From positions 62,001-126,000 of the forward strand of contig NZ_JAHLDM010000008.1 in NCBI RefSeq assembly GCF_018861295.1: 64,000 nt of DNA, read 5' to 3'. Origin of the DNA: Clostridium_AD estertheticum_D. Lineage in GTDB: Bacteria > Bacillota > Clostridia > Clostridiales > Clostridiaceae. A program made the position numbers and the translations under genes. How positions within the stretch are numbered: position 1 is the first letter of the stretch; each line of letters starts with the position of its first letter. The notes beneath the pieces are model-generated. The model saw nothing but the letters and a program-made list of their open reading frames with translations, made no database searches and was not told where the DNA came from. Of the stretch, positions 36,274 to 46,129 are shown in pieces.

Positions 36274-37936
36274 TTGGAACTTCTAATATAGCACCTTTAT
36301 TACCTGATGACACTAATGCAGCATACCTAGCAAGGTAACCTGTTGTAATACTAGGTTTTCTTGGTTTCCAGTTTGCTCTTCTTATTTTAAGCTCTTCATC
36401 ACTAACATTAAAATTAATAGAATTAGCATTAATATCTATTGATATAATATCCCCCTCGTGAATTAAAGCAATATTTCCGCCAACTGCAGCTTCAGGAGAA
36501 ACATGTCCAATTGCAGCTCCCCTAGTTGCACCACTAAACCGTCCATCTGTTATAAGTGCTACACTATTACCAAGTCCTCGTCCCATAATTGCAGATGTTG
36601 GATTAAGCATTTCTCTCATGCCAGGACCGCCCTTAGGGCCTTCATAACGAATTACAATAACATCTCCAGGAATAATCTCATCTGAATTGATAGCACTCAA
36701 AGCATCCTCTTCACAATCAAACACTCTTGCTGGTCCTTCATGTTTTAACATTTCATTTGATACTGCAGACCGTTTTACAACACATGAATCTGGAGCAAGA
36801 TTACCCTTAAGTACAGCAATTCCACCAGTAGTACTATAAGGATTTGTAATGGTGCGAATCACCTGTGTGTCTTTTATTACGCATTCTTTGATATTTTCTG
36901 CAACAGTTTTGCCCGTGCATGTAATCAAATCCGTATTTAATAAATTCAATTTGTTTATCTCATTCATAACAGCATAAACCCCACCAGCCTCATTTAAATC
37001 CTCAACATAGGTATGTCCTGCCGGTGCAAGGTGACATAGATTAGGTGTTTTATCGCTAATTGCATTTGCCATATCCACATTTAACTCAATGCCTACTTCA
37101 TGAGCAATTGCTGGTAAATGAAGCATACTGTTTGTACTGCATCCAAGAGCCATATCCATAGTTAGAGCATTTTTAAATGCACCTTCCGTCATAATATCTC
37201 TCGGCCTTATGTTTTTACCCAGTAGCTCCATAATTTTCATTCCAGCGTGTTTTGCAAGCCTAATTCTCTCAGAATAAACCGCCGGAATAGTTCCATTCCC
37301 GCCAAGTCCCATTCCAAGAACTTCCGTTAAACAATTCATGCTATTTGCAGTATACATACCAGAACAAGATCCACAGGTTGGACAACACTTATTCTCAAAT
37401 TCTTCTAACTTTTCCTCAGTAATTTTACCAACATTAAACTCACCAACTGCCTCAGCAATGCTTGAAAAACTTGTTTTACATCCATCAATTTTACCTGCAA
37501 GCATAGGGCCTCCACTTACAAAAATAGTTGGTACATTAACTCTTGCTGCTGCCATTAAAAGTCCTGGTACATTTTTATCACAATTTGGTACCATTACTAG
37601 TGCATCGAAAGCATGTGCCATAGCCATTGCCTCTGTTGAATCAGCAATTAAATCTCTTGTAGCTAGTGAATACTTCATACCTTGATGACCCATGGCAATT
37701 CCATCACATACTGCAATTGCAGGGAAAACTATTGGAGTACCGCCTTTCATTGCTACACCAATTTTCACAGCCTCTACAATTTTATCTAAATTCATATGAC
37801 CTGGTACAATATCGTTTTTTGAACTAACGATACCTATAAGAGGCCTTTCCATTTCTTCTTTTGTAAAACCTAAAGCATTAAATAGTGCACGTTGAGGTGC
37901 TCTGCCTGTTCCTTTTGTTACTACATCACTTCTCAT
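36266..37936 (-). CDS. ilvD: Dihydroxy-acid dehydratase
   Basis: A 556-residue IlvD. It dehydrates 2,3-dihydroxy-isovalerate and -methylvalerate in valine and isoleucine synthesis. Iron-sulfur ligand motifs are present (VMVPNCDKNVPG and the CCPTCGSCSGMY box), as are CDGIAMGHQGMKYSL and the C-terminal DGRFSGATRGAAIGHVSPEA. An AAGGTGG ribosome site precedes the ATG by 8 nt. No other ilv genes are adjacent; a GntR regulator is encoded immediately upstream. Branched-chain synthesis is thus scattered in this genome. Confidence 0.97.
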   Translation of the reverse strand: MRSDVVTKGTGRAPQRALFNALGFTKEEMERPLIGIVSSKNDIVPGHMNLDKIVEAVKIGVAMKGGTPIVFPAIAVCDGIAMGHQGMKYSLATRDLIADSTEAMAMAHAFDALVMVPNCDKNVPGLLMAAARVNVPTIFVSGGPMLAGKIDGCKTSFSSIAEAVGEFNVGKITEEKLEEFENKCCPTCGSCSGMYTANSMNCLTEVLGMGLGGNGTIPAVYSERIRLAKHAGMKIMELLGKNIRPRDIMTEGAFKNALTMDMALGCSTNSMLHLPAIAHEVGIELNVDMANAISDKTPNLCHLAPAGHTYVEDLNEAGGVYAVMNEINKLNLLNTDLITCTGKTVAENIKECVIKDTQVIRTITNPYSTTGGIAVLKGNLAPDSCVVKRSAVSNEMLKHEGPARVFDCEEDALSAINSDEIIPGDVIVIRYEGPKGGPGMREMLNPTSAIMGRGLGNSVALITDGRFSGATRGAAIGHVSPEAAVGGNIALIHEGDIISIDINANSINFNVSDEELKIRRANWKPRKPSITTGYLARYAALVSSGNKGAILEVPKY

Positions 37937-37981
37937 AACATTACCACCTTTATAATTTATAGTCCACAGTTGTTTGTTTCT

Positions 37982-38010
37982 ATTGTACGTTGTATGATGT
38001 CTGTTGTCAA
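37982..38010 (-). promoter_or_regulatory. Candidate promoter of ilvD
   Basis: On the minus strand TTGACA (38005-38010), a 17-bp spacer and TACAAT (37982-37987). The spacer holds ACATCATACAACGT, which may contain an operator for the GntR regulator encoded next door. Confidence 0.6.
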
Positions 38011-38076
38011 TGATTTACTATAGTTTTATAAAAAAATAAATGACAATTCTTATGTAACAAAGAACTGACATTTATT

Positions 38077-38763
38077 TTATTCATTACTTATTCCAAGACC
38101 CCTCATAGCGTGTAAAATATGAAGTTTCATTGCTGTTTTTGCACCTTCTGCATCCCTGGCCTCTAAAAACTCCATGATCATATGATGATCATTTAGCGTA
38201 TCGCAAATTATGGTTTCATTTTCGTAGGATAAAATCACGCCCTTATCAATCGCTTTGTAAAGTATAGGCATTAACTTATTCATAAACTCATTATGAGTTG
38301 CCTTTGCAATAGATTTATGAAAAGCTTGCTCCGTCTCAGTACGATCAAGCTTATTTAGAATTTTATCTTCCTCTAATCTACCATAATACAGTATTCTTGC
38401 AAGCTCCTTGTCTGTTGCCCTCTTTGCGGCATAATAAGCAGTTTGAGGCTCAAAAATCAATCTCATTTCATATAAATCTTTAACGTTCATCTTAATTGTA
38501 GAAAACTCTTCTAATCCAAAATCCCCATTAAGTTTCTCATGATTTGTCACATACGTTCCTTTGCCTCTCTTAATTTCAAGTATATTGTGAGTTACTAAAA
38601 TACGAATACCTTCGCGAAGTGTAGTTCTACTTACTCCTAGTTGCTTCGATAGTTCATTTTCATTTGGTAGTTTATCTCCAATAACAAATTTTTTATCTAT
38701 AGTAATCATTGCAAGGATATCATCAGCAACACTTTGAGATAAGTTTTTTTCTTTTCTTGACAT
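38077..38763 (-). CDS. GntR-family (FadR-type) regulator
   Basis: A 228-residue repressor: winged helix with LPNENELSKQLGVSRTTLREGIRIL and the GKGTYV wing, then an FCD effector-binding domain (YEMRLIFEPQTAYYAAKRAT, AFHKSIAKATHNEFM, NDHHMIMEFLEARDAEGA). The open frame reaches 38817, but GGGAGG lies 7 nt before the ATG at 38763 (MSRKEKNL), which also fits the family. It sits upstream of ilvD on the same strand, and may control ilvD or itself; the ligand (usually a small carboxylate) is unknown. Confidence 0.87.
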   Translation of the reverse strand: MSRKEKNLSQSVADDILAMITIDKKFVIGDKLPNENELSKQLGVSRTTLREGIRILVTHNILEIKRGKGTYVTNHEKLNGDFGLEEFSTIKMNVKDLYEMRLIFEPQTAYYAAKRATDKELARILYYGRLEEDKILNKLDRTETEQAFHKSIAKATHNEFMNKLMPILYKAIDKGVILSYENETIICDTLNDHHMIMEFLEARDAEGAKTAMKLHILHAMRGLGISNE

Positions 38764-38862
38764 AGGATAACCTCCCATATTATAACATTTTGTAATTTTA
38801 AACAACCATAATATCACAAAGTGTTTATTTTATTATACTGTTATAAATAAAGCCCTTATTTC

Positions 38863-40245
38863 TTATTTAATATTCCATTTAGGCAAGGCATTTCGCAGTG
38901 ATTGCATATCTGTAGCACCGATTTGATTCATACTTACATTTAGCTCAGTTAAATTAATCAACACTTTTAAAGGTTCTATATTAGTAATTTGATTATTACT
39001 TAAATTTAATGAAGTCAAATTAGTCAGATTCTCAATCCCTGAAAGATTTGCGATATGTTTATCTTTAGCATCTTGCAAACTTGTTATCTTATCAACATCA
39101 GACTTTAAAATATCTCCAGTAGGTTGTTGTATAGCATTTCTTATTAATTTTTCTAAATTTTCATCTGGAAATGTTATAACTTTACTAGCTTCAACCTGAT
39201 TACTGACACTTGTTATATTTTGCTTAGGAGTAATAACTGTATTCACATCTCTAGGCATTTCCAGTTCTTTATACTTAGTATTGCCTGGAGAATAATCTTT
39301 TATTTGATTTGTGTCTAAATACAAATCAATCAAGTTAGTAAGTCCCTTTAAAGGTTCTATATCACTCATTTGATTTGCTGCTAAATTCAACTTAGTCAAA
39401 TTAGTTAGTCCTTTTAAAGGTTCTATATCGTTCATCTTATTCGCAGATAAATTCAAACTAGTCAAGTTAGTAAGTCCCTTCAAAGGTTCTATGTTGATCA
39501 TCTTATTCGCAGCTAAATTCAAATCGATTAGGTTAGTAAGTCCCTTTAATGGTTCTATGTCACTCATTTGATTTGCTGCTAAATTCAAATTTGTCAATTT
39601 AGTAAGTCCTTTTAAAGGTTCTATATCACGCATTTGGTTATCAGCCAAATTCAAATTTGTCAATTTAGTAAGTCTCTTTAAATGCTCTATATTATTCATT
39701 TTGTTTGCTGCTAAATCTAAATTAGTCAATTCACCAAGTCCCTTTAAAGGTTCTATATTACTCATTTTGTTAGCATCCAACTTCAGATGAGTCAATTCAA
39801 TAAGCCCTATCAAGGGTTCTATATTATTAATTTTATTAGATGCTAAATTCAAATTAGTCAAATTTGTCAATCCCTTCAAAGGTTTTAAATTACTAATTTG
39901 ATTGTTACTTAAATCTAAACATACTAAATTAGTCAGATTTTCTATGCCTGAAAGATTCTTAATATGTTTACCCTTAGTATTTTTTAGGTTTGTTATCTTA
40001 TCAACATCATCCCTTAAAATATCTCCGGTAGGGCATTGTATATACTCTCTTATCGTTTTTTCCAAATTTTTATCTGGAAATGTAATCACCGTACTCTCTG
40101 TTACCTGTGCACTTACGAGTGTTAGTTTAGCTTTATTATTTAATGATGAATTTCTTACGAGTTTATAACCACCAAAACTAAAGACAACTACTATAATCAA
40201 AAAAATACTGCCCCACTTAAATTTGATACAATTAACCTCTGTCAT
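38863..40245 (-). CDS. Leucine-rich-repeat protein, membrane-anchored
   Basis: A 460-residue protein with an N-terminal membrane anchor or uncleaved signal (residues 8-27), a cap region with FPDKNLEKTIREYIQ, at least ten 22-residue leucine-rich repeats of the LKGLTNLTNLNLAANKM type (about 95-320), a second cap copy (FPDENLEKLIRNAIQ near 365) and two more repeats. It resembles internalin-like LRR proteins of clostridia. The cap-plus-repeat unit appears twice, suggesting internal duplication. It is outside the cell or periplasm-facing and probably binds proteins; the partner is unknown. Confidence 0.85.
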   Translation of the reverse strand: MTEVNCIKFKWGSIFLIIVVVFSFGGYKLVRNSSLNNKAKLTLVSAQVTESTVITFPDKNLEKTIREYIQCPTGDILRDDVDKITNLKNTKGKHIKNLSGIENLTNLVCLDLSNNQISNLKPLKGLTNLTNLNLASNKINNIEPLIGLIELTHLKLDANKMSNIEPLKGLGELTNLDLAANKMNNIEHLKRLTKLTNLNLADNQMRDIEPLKGLTKLTNLNLAANQMSDIEPLKGLTNLIDLNLAANKMINIEPLKGLTNLTSLNLSANKMNDIEPLKGLTNLTKLNLAANQMSDIEPLKGLTNLIDLYLDTNQIKDYSPGNTKYKELEMPRDVNTVITPKQNITSVSNQVEASKVITFPDENLEKLIRNAIQQPTGDILKSDVDKITSLQDAKDKHIANLSGIENLTNLTSLNLSNNQITNIEPLKVLINLTELNVSMNQIGATDMQSLRNALPKWNIK

Positions 40246-40436
40246 TTTTATAATCCCCCATTTGTACTAGTCGTTAAACTACACCATATATTTTATTTAA
40301 AATAAAACTTTAACAATTGAGGGATTTGTATTATTCATTTTGTCCTATGCTCCAAAAAATTTCAAATACTTCCCCTGTATCTTAATTTTTTAAAAATAAG
40401 CATTGTACATTTTATATTCATAAATTTAACTTTCAG

Positions 40437-41894
40437 TTACAAATAAACATCTGAAAGTTCCACGCGTATATTTTCATTTTCACTTTTCCCTTTACTATTA
40501 TATAACATATTCTCATGGGTCACCTTCCTAGCTGGAAGTTCAACTGTAAATTTGCTTCCTTTTCCGAATTCACTTTCAGCATATATAATGCCTCCATGCA
40601 ATTCCACAATGGACTTAACTAAACTTAATCCAATACCTGTACCTTCAGAATTTCTTGATAAGGATTTATCTACCTGCTTAAATCTATCAAAAATCATACT
40701 CAAGTTCTTTTCTTCAATTCCTATGCCGTTGTCCTTGACTGAAATTTGAAAGGATTCATCTTCATCCTTGAACTCCACAAGTATTTCATCACCTTCATTT
40801 GAAAATTTTATGGCATTTGATATAAGATTTAATAATATTCTTTGTATCATCTCTGTATCGCATGCAACAATTTTTTCCTCCGTATCCGTATCAAAAATAA
40901 TGCGTATACCTTTAATATCAGTAATATTAGTTACAGACATTACTATTTCTTCCACAACTTCAACAATATTATTATTTGATAAATTTAAATTAAAGAATCC
41001 TGCTTGTATCTTTGATGAATCAACTATATTATTTATAAGTTTAGATAACCTATATGAATTTAATTTCATTGAGTCAAGATATTTAACAATTGTTTCCCGC
41101 CGCTCATCTAATGAACCGTTATCACAATATATTTGAAATAATTGTATGGCTGAAAAAATTACATTTAGTGGTGTTTTAAGTTCATGAGAAATATTTGCAA
41201 TAAACTCTTCATGTGAAATAAGTAATTTATTCAATTCTTTATTCACTTCATTTTTTTTCTTAACTTCCTCATACATGAAATTTGAAATATAATTAATAAA
41301 TATAATATTACCCACAATAAGCACAAAACCCAGAACGGTCAATAAACATTGCTGAATTATTTGAGTATTTGCAACTTTATTACGTGAGCTATTTACCTCT
41401 AAATCAATCTGACTTATTAGTATATTATCAGTAACCTTAAAATTATCAACTAACTTTTTTCCTTGATTTAAATTAAGCTTAGCCTGTACTAATTTTCGAT
41501 TATCGACTAATTCAATTTGTTGTTTATAGAAATTTTGAATAGCCTTCATCTGCTGGTTAAGTTTATTTGTAATATCAACACCAAGTGTTGTATCCTTCAA
41601 GTTATCCAAAGAATTATAATATCCTTGTACTTGTTTATTTCCTAAATAATAGGGTTCTAAAAATTCTTTATTTTCTGAAATCATATAACCTCGAATACCT
41701 GATTCTTGATTAATTAGTGACGTTAGAATTTCCGTTGAAAAGATTTTTGCCGGAATTATTTTTTTAATAATAAAATCAGATTCACTGCATACTTTATTCA
41801 TACTATAAATGCTAAATAATATTATAATTAATGATAAACAAGCAATTGAAAAATACCCTAAAACCATAGTTCGCCTACTTCTACTCCTACCCAT
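40437..41894 (-). CDS. CHASE3-type sensor histidine kinase
   Basis: A 485-residue kinase: N-terminal membrane helix, a CHASE3 sensor domain (LINQESGIRGYMISENKEFL, about 50-170), second helix near 185-205, HisKA with ANISHELKTPLNVIF (phosphorylated His) and HATPase with LLNLISNAIKFS, KDNGIGIEEKN and GTGIGLSLVKSIVELHGG. GAGG fits the ATG at 41894 (MGRSRS) better than the ATG at 41909. No response regulator gene is adjacent, so it is an orphan kinase. Its signal is unknown. Confidence 0.92.
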   Translation of the reverse strand: MGRSRSRRTMVLGYFSIACLSLIIILFSIYSMNKVCSESDFIIKKIIPAKIFSTEILTSLINQESGIRGYMISENKEFLEPYYLGNKQVQGYYNSLDNLKDTTLGVDITNKLNQQMKAIQNFYKQQIELVDNRKLVQAKLNLNQGKKLVDNFKVTDNILISQIDLEVNSSRNKVANTQIIQQCLLTVLGFVLIVGNIIFINYISNFMYEEVKKKNEVNKELNKLLISHEEFIANISHELKTPLNVIFSAIQLFQIYCDNGSLDERRETIVKYLDSMKLNSYRLSKLINNIVDSSKIQAGFFNLNLSNNNIVEVVEEIVMSVTNITDIKGIRIIFDTDTEEKIVACDTEMIQRILLNLISNAIKFSNEGDEILVEFKDEDESFQISVKDNGIGIEEKNLSMIFDRFKQVDKSLSRNSEGTGIGLSLVKSIVELHGGIIYAESEFGKGSKFTVELPARKVTHENMLYNSKGKSENENIRVELSDVYL

Positions 41895-42083
41895 AATAAT
41901 TATCCTCATTTCAAAAATAACTTTTGCTACTGTAAATTAAAATTTATATATTCCAGTAACATATTACCACATTTTCTTACAAATTACTACATATTGCTTC
42001 GTTCTAAAATGGTATTGTTATTTTGTTTTTTGTAAGAAATAAAGTTATCCAATTCTCTATATTGTTTTACGTAGGTTTTATGC

Positions 42084-42779
42084 TTATTGATTGGTTCCCA
42101 AATCAATTTTTGATTTTTTGATTATTAGGAATCCATAAACTAATATACTAATAGCAAAAATCCATGGAATTATTGTTAGAACTGCTGGTGCAAGCTCTAT
42201 ATATTTTGTTGTTAGGTTATCCTCAAGTATCATTTTAAGAGAAGTATGGGCTAGTATACCACCACCCAAATATATAACAATAGGATGTTTTCTCATTAAA
42301 TTTGCAACAATTTGACTTCCGAAAAAAATTATTGGTACATTTATCAAAATACCAACTATAATTAATAATACACTACCATTTGCTGCACTTGCTATTGCAA
42401 TTACATTATCAAGACTCATACTTATATCTGCAATAATAATTATAGCCACAGCTTCCCAAAATTTCCCTGCTTTCTTCACAGTGCAGTTGTCTTCTTGAGC
42501 TTCTGGTTTAATGAAATCCCATGTGATTTTCACTAAAAATAAACCACCAATTAATTTAATATGTAACCATTGTATATTCATTATTAGAGTTATAATACAA
42601 GCAAATACTATTCTTAATCCTATAGCTCCTGTTATTCCAATCAAACTCGCCTTTTTAGCATATGCAGGTGGTAATTTTTTTGTTGCCAAAGCAATAACTC
42701 CAATATTGTCGCCAGATAATGTTAAATCAAGTATGGTAATCTTAAGTATTCCTATAATTAAAAGCACTAAACTTTCCAT
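42084..42779 (-). CDS. TerC/YjbE-family integral membrane protein (probable metal exporter)
   Basis: A 231-residue protein with seven hydrophobic helices and the family's two signature repeats, DLTLSGDNIGVIALA and DISMSLDNVIAIASA, each with a conserved Asp-Asn pair. Members export manganese or aid metal loading of secreted enzymes; many are controlled by a Mn riboswitch. Here the leader has a promoter and a terminator 63 bp before the ATG (42842-42966), but I could not recognise the yybP-ykoY Mn aptamer. Substrate is therefore only inferred. Confidence 0.87.
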   Translation of the reverse strand: MESLVLLIIGILKITILDLTLSGDNIGVIALATKKLPPAYAKKASLIGITGAIGLRIVFACIITLIMNIQWLHIKLIGGLFLVKITWDFIKPEAQEDNCTVKKAGKFWEAVAIIIIADISMSLDNVIAIASAANGSVLLIIVGILINVPIIFFGSQIVANLMRKHPIVIYLGGGILAHTSLKMILEDNLTTKYIELAPAVLTIIPWIFAISILVYGFLIIKKSKIDLGTNQ

Positions 42780-42841
42780 TTGAATCCTCTTCTCTCGTTT
42801 TTTTAATGTGGCATTTATAAATATTCATATCATTAATTCAC

Positions 42842-42868
42842 AAAAAACTTCATAGAAACTCTATGAAG
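42842..42868 (-). terminator. Terminator inside the terC leader (candidate attenuator)
   Basis: CTTCATAG pairs with CTATGAAG around a five-base loop and is followed on the minus strand by six T residues, 63 bp before the terC-family start codon and about 65 nt after the predicted transcription start. Confidence 0.65.
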
Positions 42869-42938
42869 CGTTTAATTTTCACAAAAATGAATTTTGCTCT
42901 TTTCTATTTACGCTAAACAATAAGCTTTAGCCCCTACC

Positions 42939-42966
42939 ATTATACAGTATTATTCTACTTTTTCAA
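42939..42966 (-). promoter_or_regulatory. Promoter of the terC-family gene
   Basis: On the minus strand TTGAAA (42961-42966), a 16-bp spacer and a perfect TATAAT (42939-42944). Confidence 0.65.
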
Positions 42967-43010
42967 TACAATTTGTAAAATTTTATATTACAGTATTTTT
43001 TATTATAAAA

Positions 43011-43045
43011 AGAGGCTAATCCAAAATAATTATAGATTAGCCTCT
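43011..43045 (-). terminator. Terminator
   Basis: AGAGGCTAAT pairs with ATTAGCCTCT and is flanked by A- and T-runs. It ends the small gene at 43065. Confidence 0.85.
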
Positions 43046-43064
43046 TTTTTTAATATATTCAATT

Positions 43065-43328
43065 TTATTTCAATACTTTCAACATGGTTTCCAGTATAGC
43101 AATACCTTCTTCCTTGTATACCACTGACAACATGTATAACTCTCTAACAGCTTCTATTGCCTTTTGAACGCTCTCTTTACTCTTAGTGTTGACGTAATAC
43201 CAGTGATCGCCGTCGTTGCTTCTTAACTCTTTCATATCCTTACTAGTATGTTCATTTAAGTTCCAGTAACTTTTAACTGGTTTCTTTACTACATCTTCAA
43301 GATGTTTTCTACCTATTAATGGCATCAT
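43065..43328 (-). CDS. Small uncharacterised protein
   Basis: An 87-residue soluble protein, charged, with no signal peptide, that I do not recognise. It has a short aromatic stretch (DGDHWYYVNTKSKESV) and a C-terminal amphipathic helix. A GGGGG ribosome site precedes its two consecutive ATG codons. It is flanked by its own terminator, so it is a single-gene unit. Confidence 0.65.
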   Translation of the reverse strand: MMPLIGRKHLEDVVKKPVKSYWNLNEHTSKDMKELRSNDGDHWYYVNTKSKESVQKAIEAVRELYMLSVVYKEEGIAILETMLKVLK

Positions 43329-43458
43329 AATTCCCCCTATTTTTTATTATTAAAAATTACTAAATAGGATATCATTATATATGATTCGACATAAATAATC
43401 TATACGCATATCGTCTATATTTATAATCACATATTATGCTAATCTTATATTAATCGCT

Positions 43459-44643
43459 CTAAGCAATTTCATTGCTGCTTGTCACACTTAAGACAACACA
43501 AACTATCATCAAGACAATCGCAAGTATAATTGCACTCATACCAGCAAAAATCCCAAAAGCGTCAGATAATGCTCCTGTTATAATTGGCATTATAATAGCT
43601 CCAATACCACCAACCATAAGTAGTACTCCCATTGACATAGGATAATCCTTAATAATTTTTCCGACACTTGAAACTGTTGTAGGATATATGCCTGCCATAC
43701 AAAATCCTAATCCCATTATGGCTATTGTTATAATTGTTATATTCTGAGACGATAACAACAACAAATAAAATGCGACAGTCCCAAGACTTGTTACTAGAAG
43801 TAATTTTTTCTTAGATACCTTGTCCCCTAAGAACGCACAAGTTAACCTTCCAATAAGTATGACTATCCATAACAGTGAAGCAAGCACTTGAGCATATTGT
43901 ATAGTCATAATATTTGAATCTATAAAATATTTAACCAACCACCCATTAATAGTTGCCTCTGCACATAAATAAAAAAACATAATACCCGCTGTAATCCAAA
44001 AAAATTTATTTTTCATAAATTTATAAGATACTTTGACTTGTTTCATTTTTTTTGCTGTATCCTCTATTTTCATTTTTGAAAATAAATAAATAGAGATACT
44101 TGCAAGAATAATAATAACGATTGCGGCTATTTTCCAGCCAATATCACCTGCCATATTTGTACATAGAATTACTAAAAATGGAGCAGCCAAAGCTCCAACT
44201 GCAAAAATGCTATGTAAAAAATTAAGTGCTGCTGAACTACTACCGGACACCTCATTTACAACGGTGTTGTTAAAATTAGAAATGCTCCCCCTGCTTATTC
44301 CAGTAAACAAAAATCCTAAAATGAGTAACACTGGATTACCTGTCAAAATCATTATTAAAAAGCCCATAATAACAAAACTACATAAAAACATTATAGCTTT
44401 TTTTCTTCCTAAATAAAGTGGTAATACACCTGCAATAAATCCCGATATTAGGTTACCTACTTGATGAGCTGAAAGTAAAAGACCGCTCATTGTATTGTTC
44501 AAACCATATTCACTACTAATAATTGGCAAAAGCGAACCTAAAATCATAGCATACAGCCCATTGACTGCAAAAACAAAAAAGCAACAATTTAAAATGTACC
44601 TCTTGTCTTTATCCAGCGCAGAGTAGAATGATTGCTTTTTCAT
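43459..44643 (-). CDS. Major facilitator superfamily transporter
   Basis: A 394-residue protein with 12 predicted membrane helices and the MFS loop motif GVLPLYLGRKKAI between helices 2 and 3, and FLGDKVSKKKLLL in the matching second-half loop. It resembles sugar or drug permeases of the FucP/MFS_1 type; the substrate is unknown. The open frame reaches 44718, but a GGGGGA ribosome site supports the ATG at 44643 (MKKQSF). It lies about 100 nt after the MATE gene on the same strand and may be co-transcribed with it. Confidence 0.88.
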   Translation of the reverse strand: MKKQSFYSALDKDKRYILNCCFFVFAVNGLYAMILGSLLPIISSEYGLNNTMSGLLLSAHQVGNLISGFIAGVLPLYLGRKKAIMFLCSFVIMGFLIMILTGNPVLLILGFLFTGISRGSISNFNNTVVNEVSGSSSAALNFLHSIFAVGALAAPFLVILCTNMAGDIGWKIAAIVIIILASISIYLFSKMKIEDTAKKMKQVKVSYKFMKNKFFWITAGIMFFYLCAEATINGWLVKYFIDSNIMTIQYAQVLASLLWIVILIGRLTCAFLGDKVSKKKLLLVTSLGTVAFYLLLLSSQNITIITIAIMGLGFCMAGIYPTTVSSVGKIIKDYPMSMGVLLMVGGIGAIIMPIITGALSDAFGIFAGMSAIILAIVLMIVCVVLSVTSSNEIA

Positions 44644-44749
44644 ATAAATAAAATCCCCCTTATGGTGTATCTTAATATAATTACTTTCGATTTTATACTC
44701 CAATAATATAATTGTCAACGGAATAGAAATTAACCTTCCGACGATTTCT

Positions 44750-46102
44750 TTAGGTTTGGGGGATAAATTGATTCTTCTTCCATCTTCCGGACCTCAGATA
44801 TATTATACACATTACAAGTGATGCGAATGTTGCAAGCGGCGATGCAAACCCAATTTCACAAAGAGTGATACCTGCCATTTTACTTAATACAAAGGACAAC
44901 GGAATACGAATAAAAAAAGTAGCAATTAAACTATGAATCATTGGAAATAAAGAATTGCCACAGCCACTAAAAAACGAGTTCATACAAAATACAAAACATA
45001 CCAAAATGCAGTCAATACTGTATGATTTCAAATATAGTGCGGCTGTTTTTATAACCTCAACATCCCTCGAAAACAATGCTGTCAGCGACGTTGGATTAAT
45101 TTGTACATATATATAACATATTATTCCTATAATTAATGAACATCCCATTCCTATATACAAACACTGTTTCGCTCTTTCCTGCTTTCCTGCCCCCATGTTC
45201 TGAGCTGTCATTGCTGCAATTGCTGAAGCAAACGCAATAGTTGGAAGCATTGTAAATACAATTATTTTTTCTACAACACCTACAGATGCAGAAGCAGTAA
45301 GCCCCATTACATTAATAACCGCTGTAATTATTATAAAAGAAACATTAATTAAACCATCCTGTAATGCTATTGGCAATCCTAACTTAAATACTCTCTTTGC
45401 TTTACCTGATTCAAGTTTAATATGACTGCGATTGAACTCAAAAACAAAACCTACCTTTTTTACATACATGACCCCAATTATGAAACTTATAGCTTGAGCT
45501 AATATAGTGGCAATCGCCGCTCCTGGTGCACCCATATGTAAAACACCCACTAATACTAAATCTACAACAATATTAGTTACGCAAGCTACTGTTATAAAGT
45601 ATAATGGAGCTTTTGAATTACCTAATCCTCGTAGAATACCACTTAATGCATTATAGCCTATAATAAATGGTATACCACAAGAACATATGAAAATATATTG
45701 TTTAGTGTATTTAAATGCCTCTGCTGGTGTATTCATTAAACTTGTAATAGTACCCGTTAGTAATACCATAATTACAGTCAAAACAGCAGCCATTATAGCA
45801 AATATACAAATTATAGTTCCAATTGACTCTGCAATATCCTTATATTTCTTTGCACCCAAATAGTTGCCGATTATAATTGTACCGCCTGTGGTAAGTCCAA
45901 GAATAACTCCTGTAATTGTCTGCATAATCTGACTCCCTGTTGCCACCGCAGAAACTTGTGCAGAATTATCAAACTGACCAACAACTAGCAAATCTGCTGC
46001 GCCATAGAGCGCTTGCAGCAAACTTGCTAATAAAAACGGAAATGCAAATTTTAATAGTGTGGGGATAACCTTCCCCTTCGTTAAATCGTTATGTTGCTGC
46101 AT
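44750..46102 (-). CDS. MATE-family multidrug efflux transporter
   Basis: A 450-residue protein with 12 helices in two MatE halves (PFLLASLLQALYGAADLLVVG and ALSGILRGLGNSKAPLYF in the first; IAAMTAQNMGAGKQERAK in the second). It exports drugs or metabolites using a Na+ or H+ gradient. The open frame extends 50 codons upstream to 46252 through a terminator-like leader; AGGAGG fits the ATG at 46102 (MQQHNDLTKGK), where family homology starts. The leader (46130-46234) has a promoter, a tiny reading frame and a terminator. Confidence 0.92.
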   Translation of the reverse strand: MQQHNDLTKGKVIPTLLKFAFPFLLASLLQALYGAADLLVVGQFDNSAQVSAVATGSQIMQTITGVILGLTTGGTIIIGNYLGAKKYKDIAESIGTIICIFAIMAAVLTVIMVLLTGTITSLMNTPAEAFKYTKQYIFICSCGIPFIIGYNALSGILRGLGNSKAPLYFITVACVTNIVVDLVLVGVLHMGAPGAAIATILAQAISFIIGVMYVKKVGFVFEFNRSHIKLESGKAKRVFKLGLPIALQDGLINVSFIIITAVINVMGLTASASVGVVEKIIVFTMLPTIAFASAIAAMTAQNMGAGKQERAKQCLYIGMGCSLIIGIICYIYVQINPTSLTALFSRDVEVIKTAALYLKSYSIDCILVCFVFCMNSFFSGCGNSLFPMIHSLIATFFIRIPLSFVLSKMAGITLCEIGFASPLATFASLVMCIIYLRSGRWKKNQFIPQT

Positions 46103-46129
46103 TAATATATAACCTCCTAAAAACAAAAA

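Noticed and set aside
42780..42935. Mn-sensing yybP-ykoY riboswitch before the TerC-family gene
   Set aside because: The leader is shorter than that class and I could not find its two conserved loops. Only the promoter and terminator are supported.
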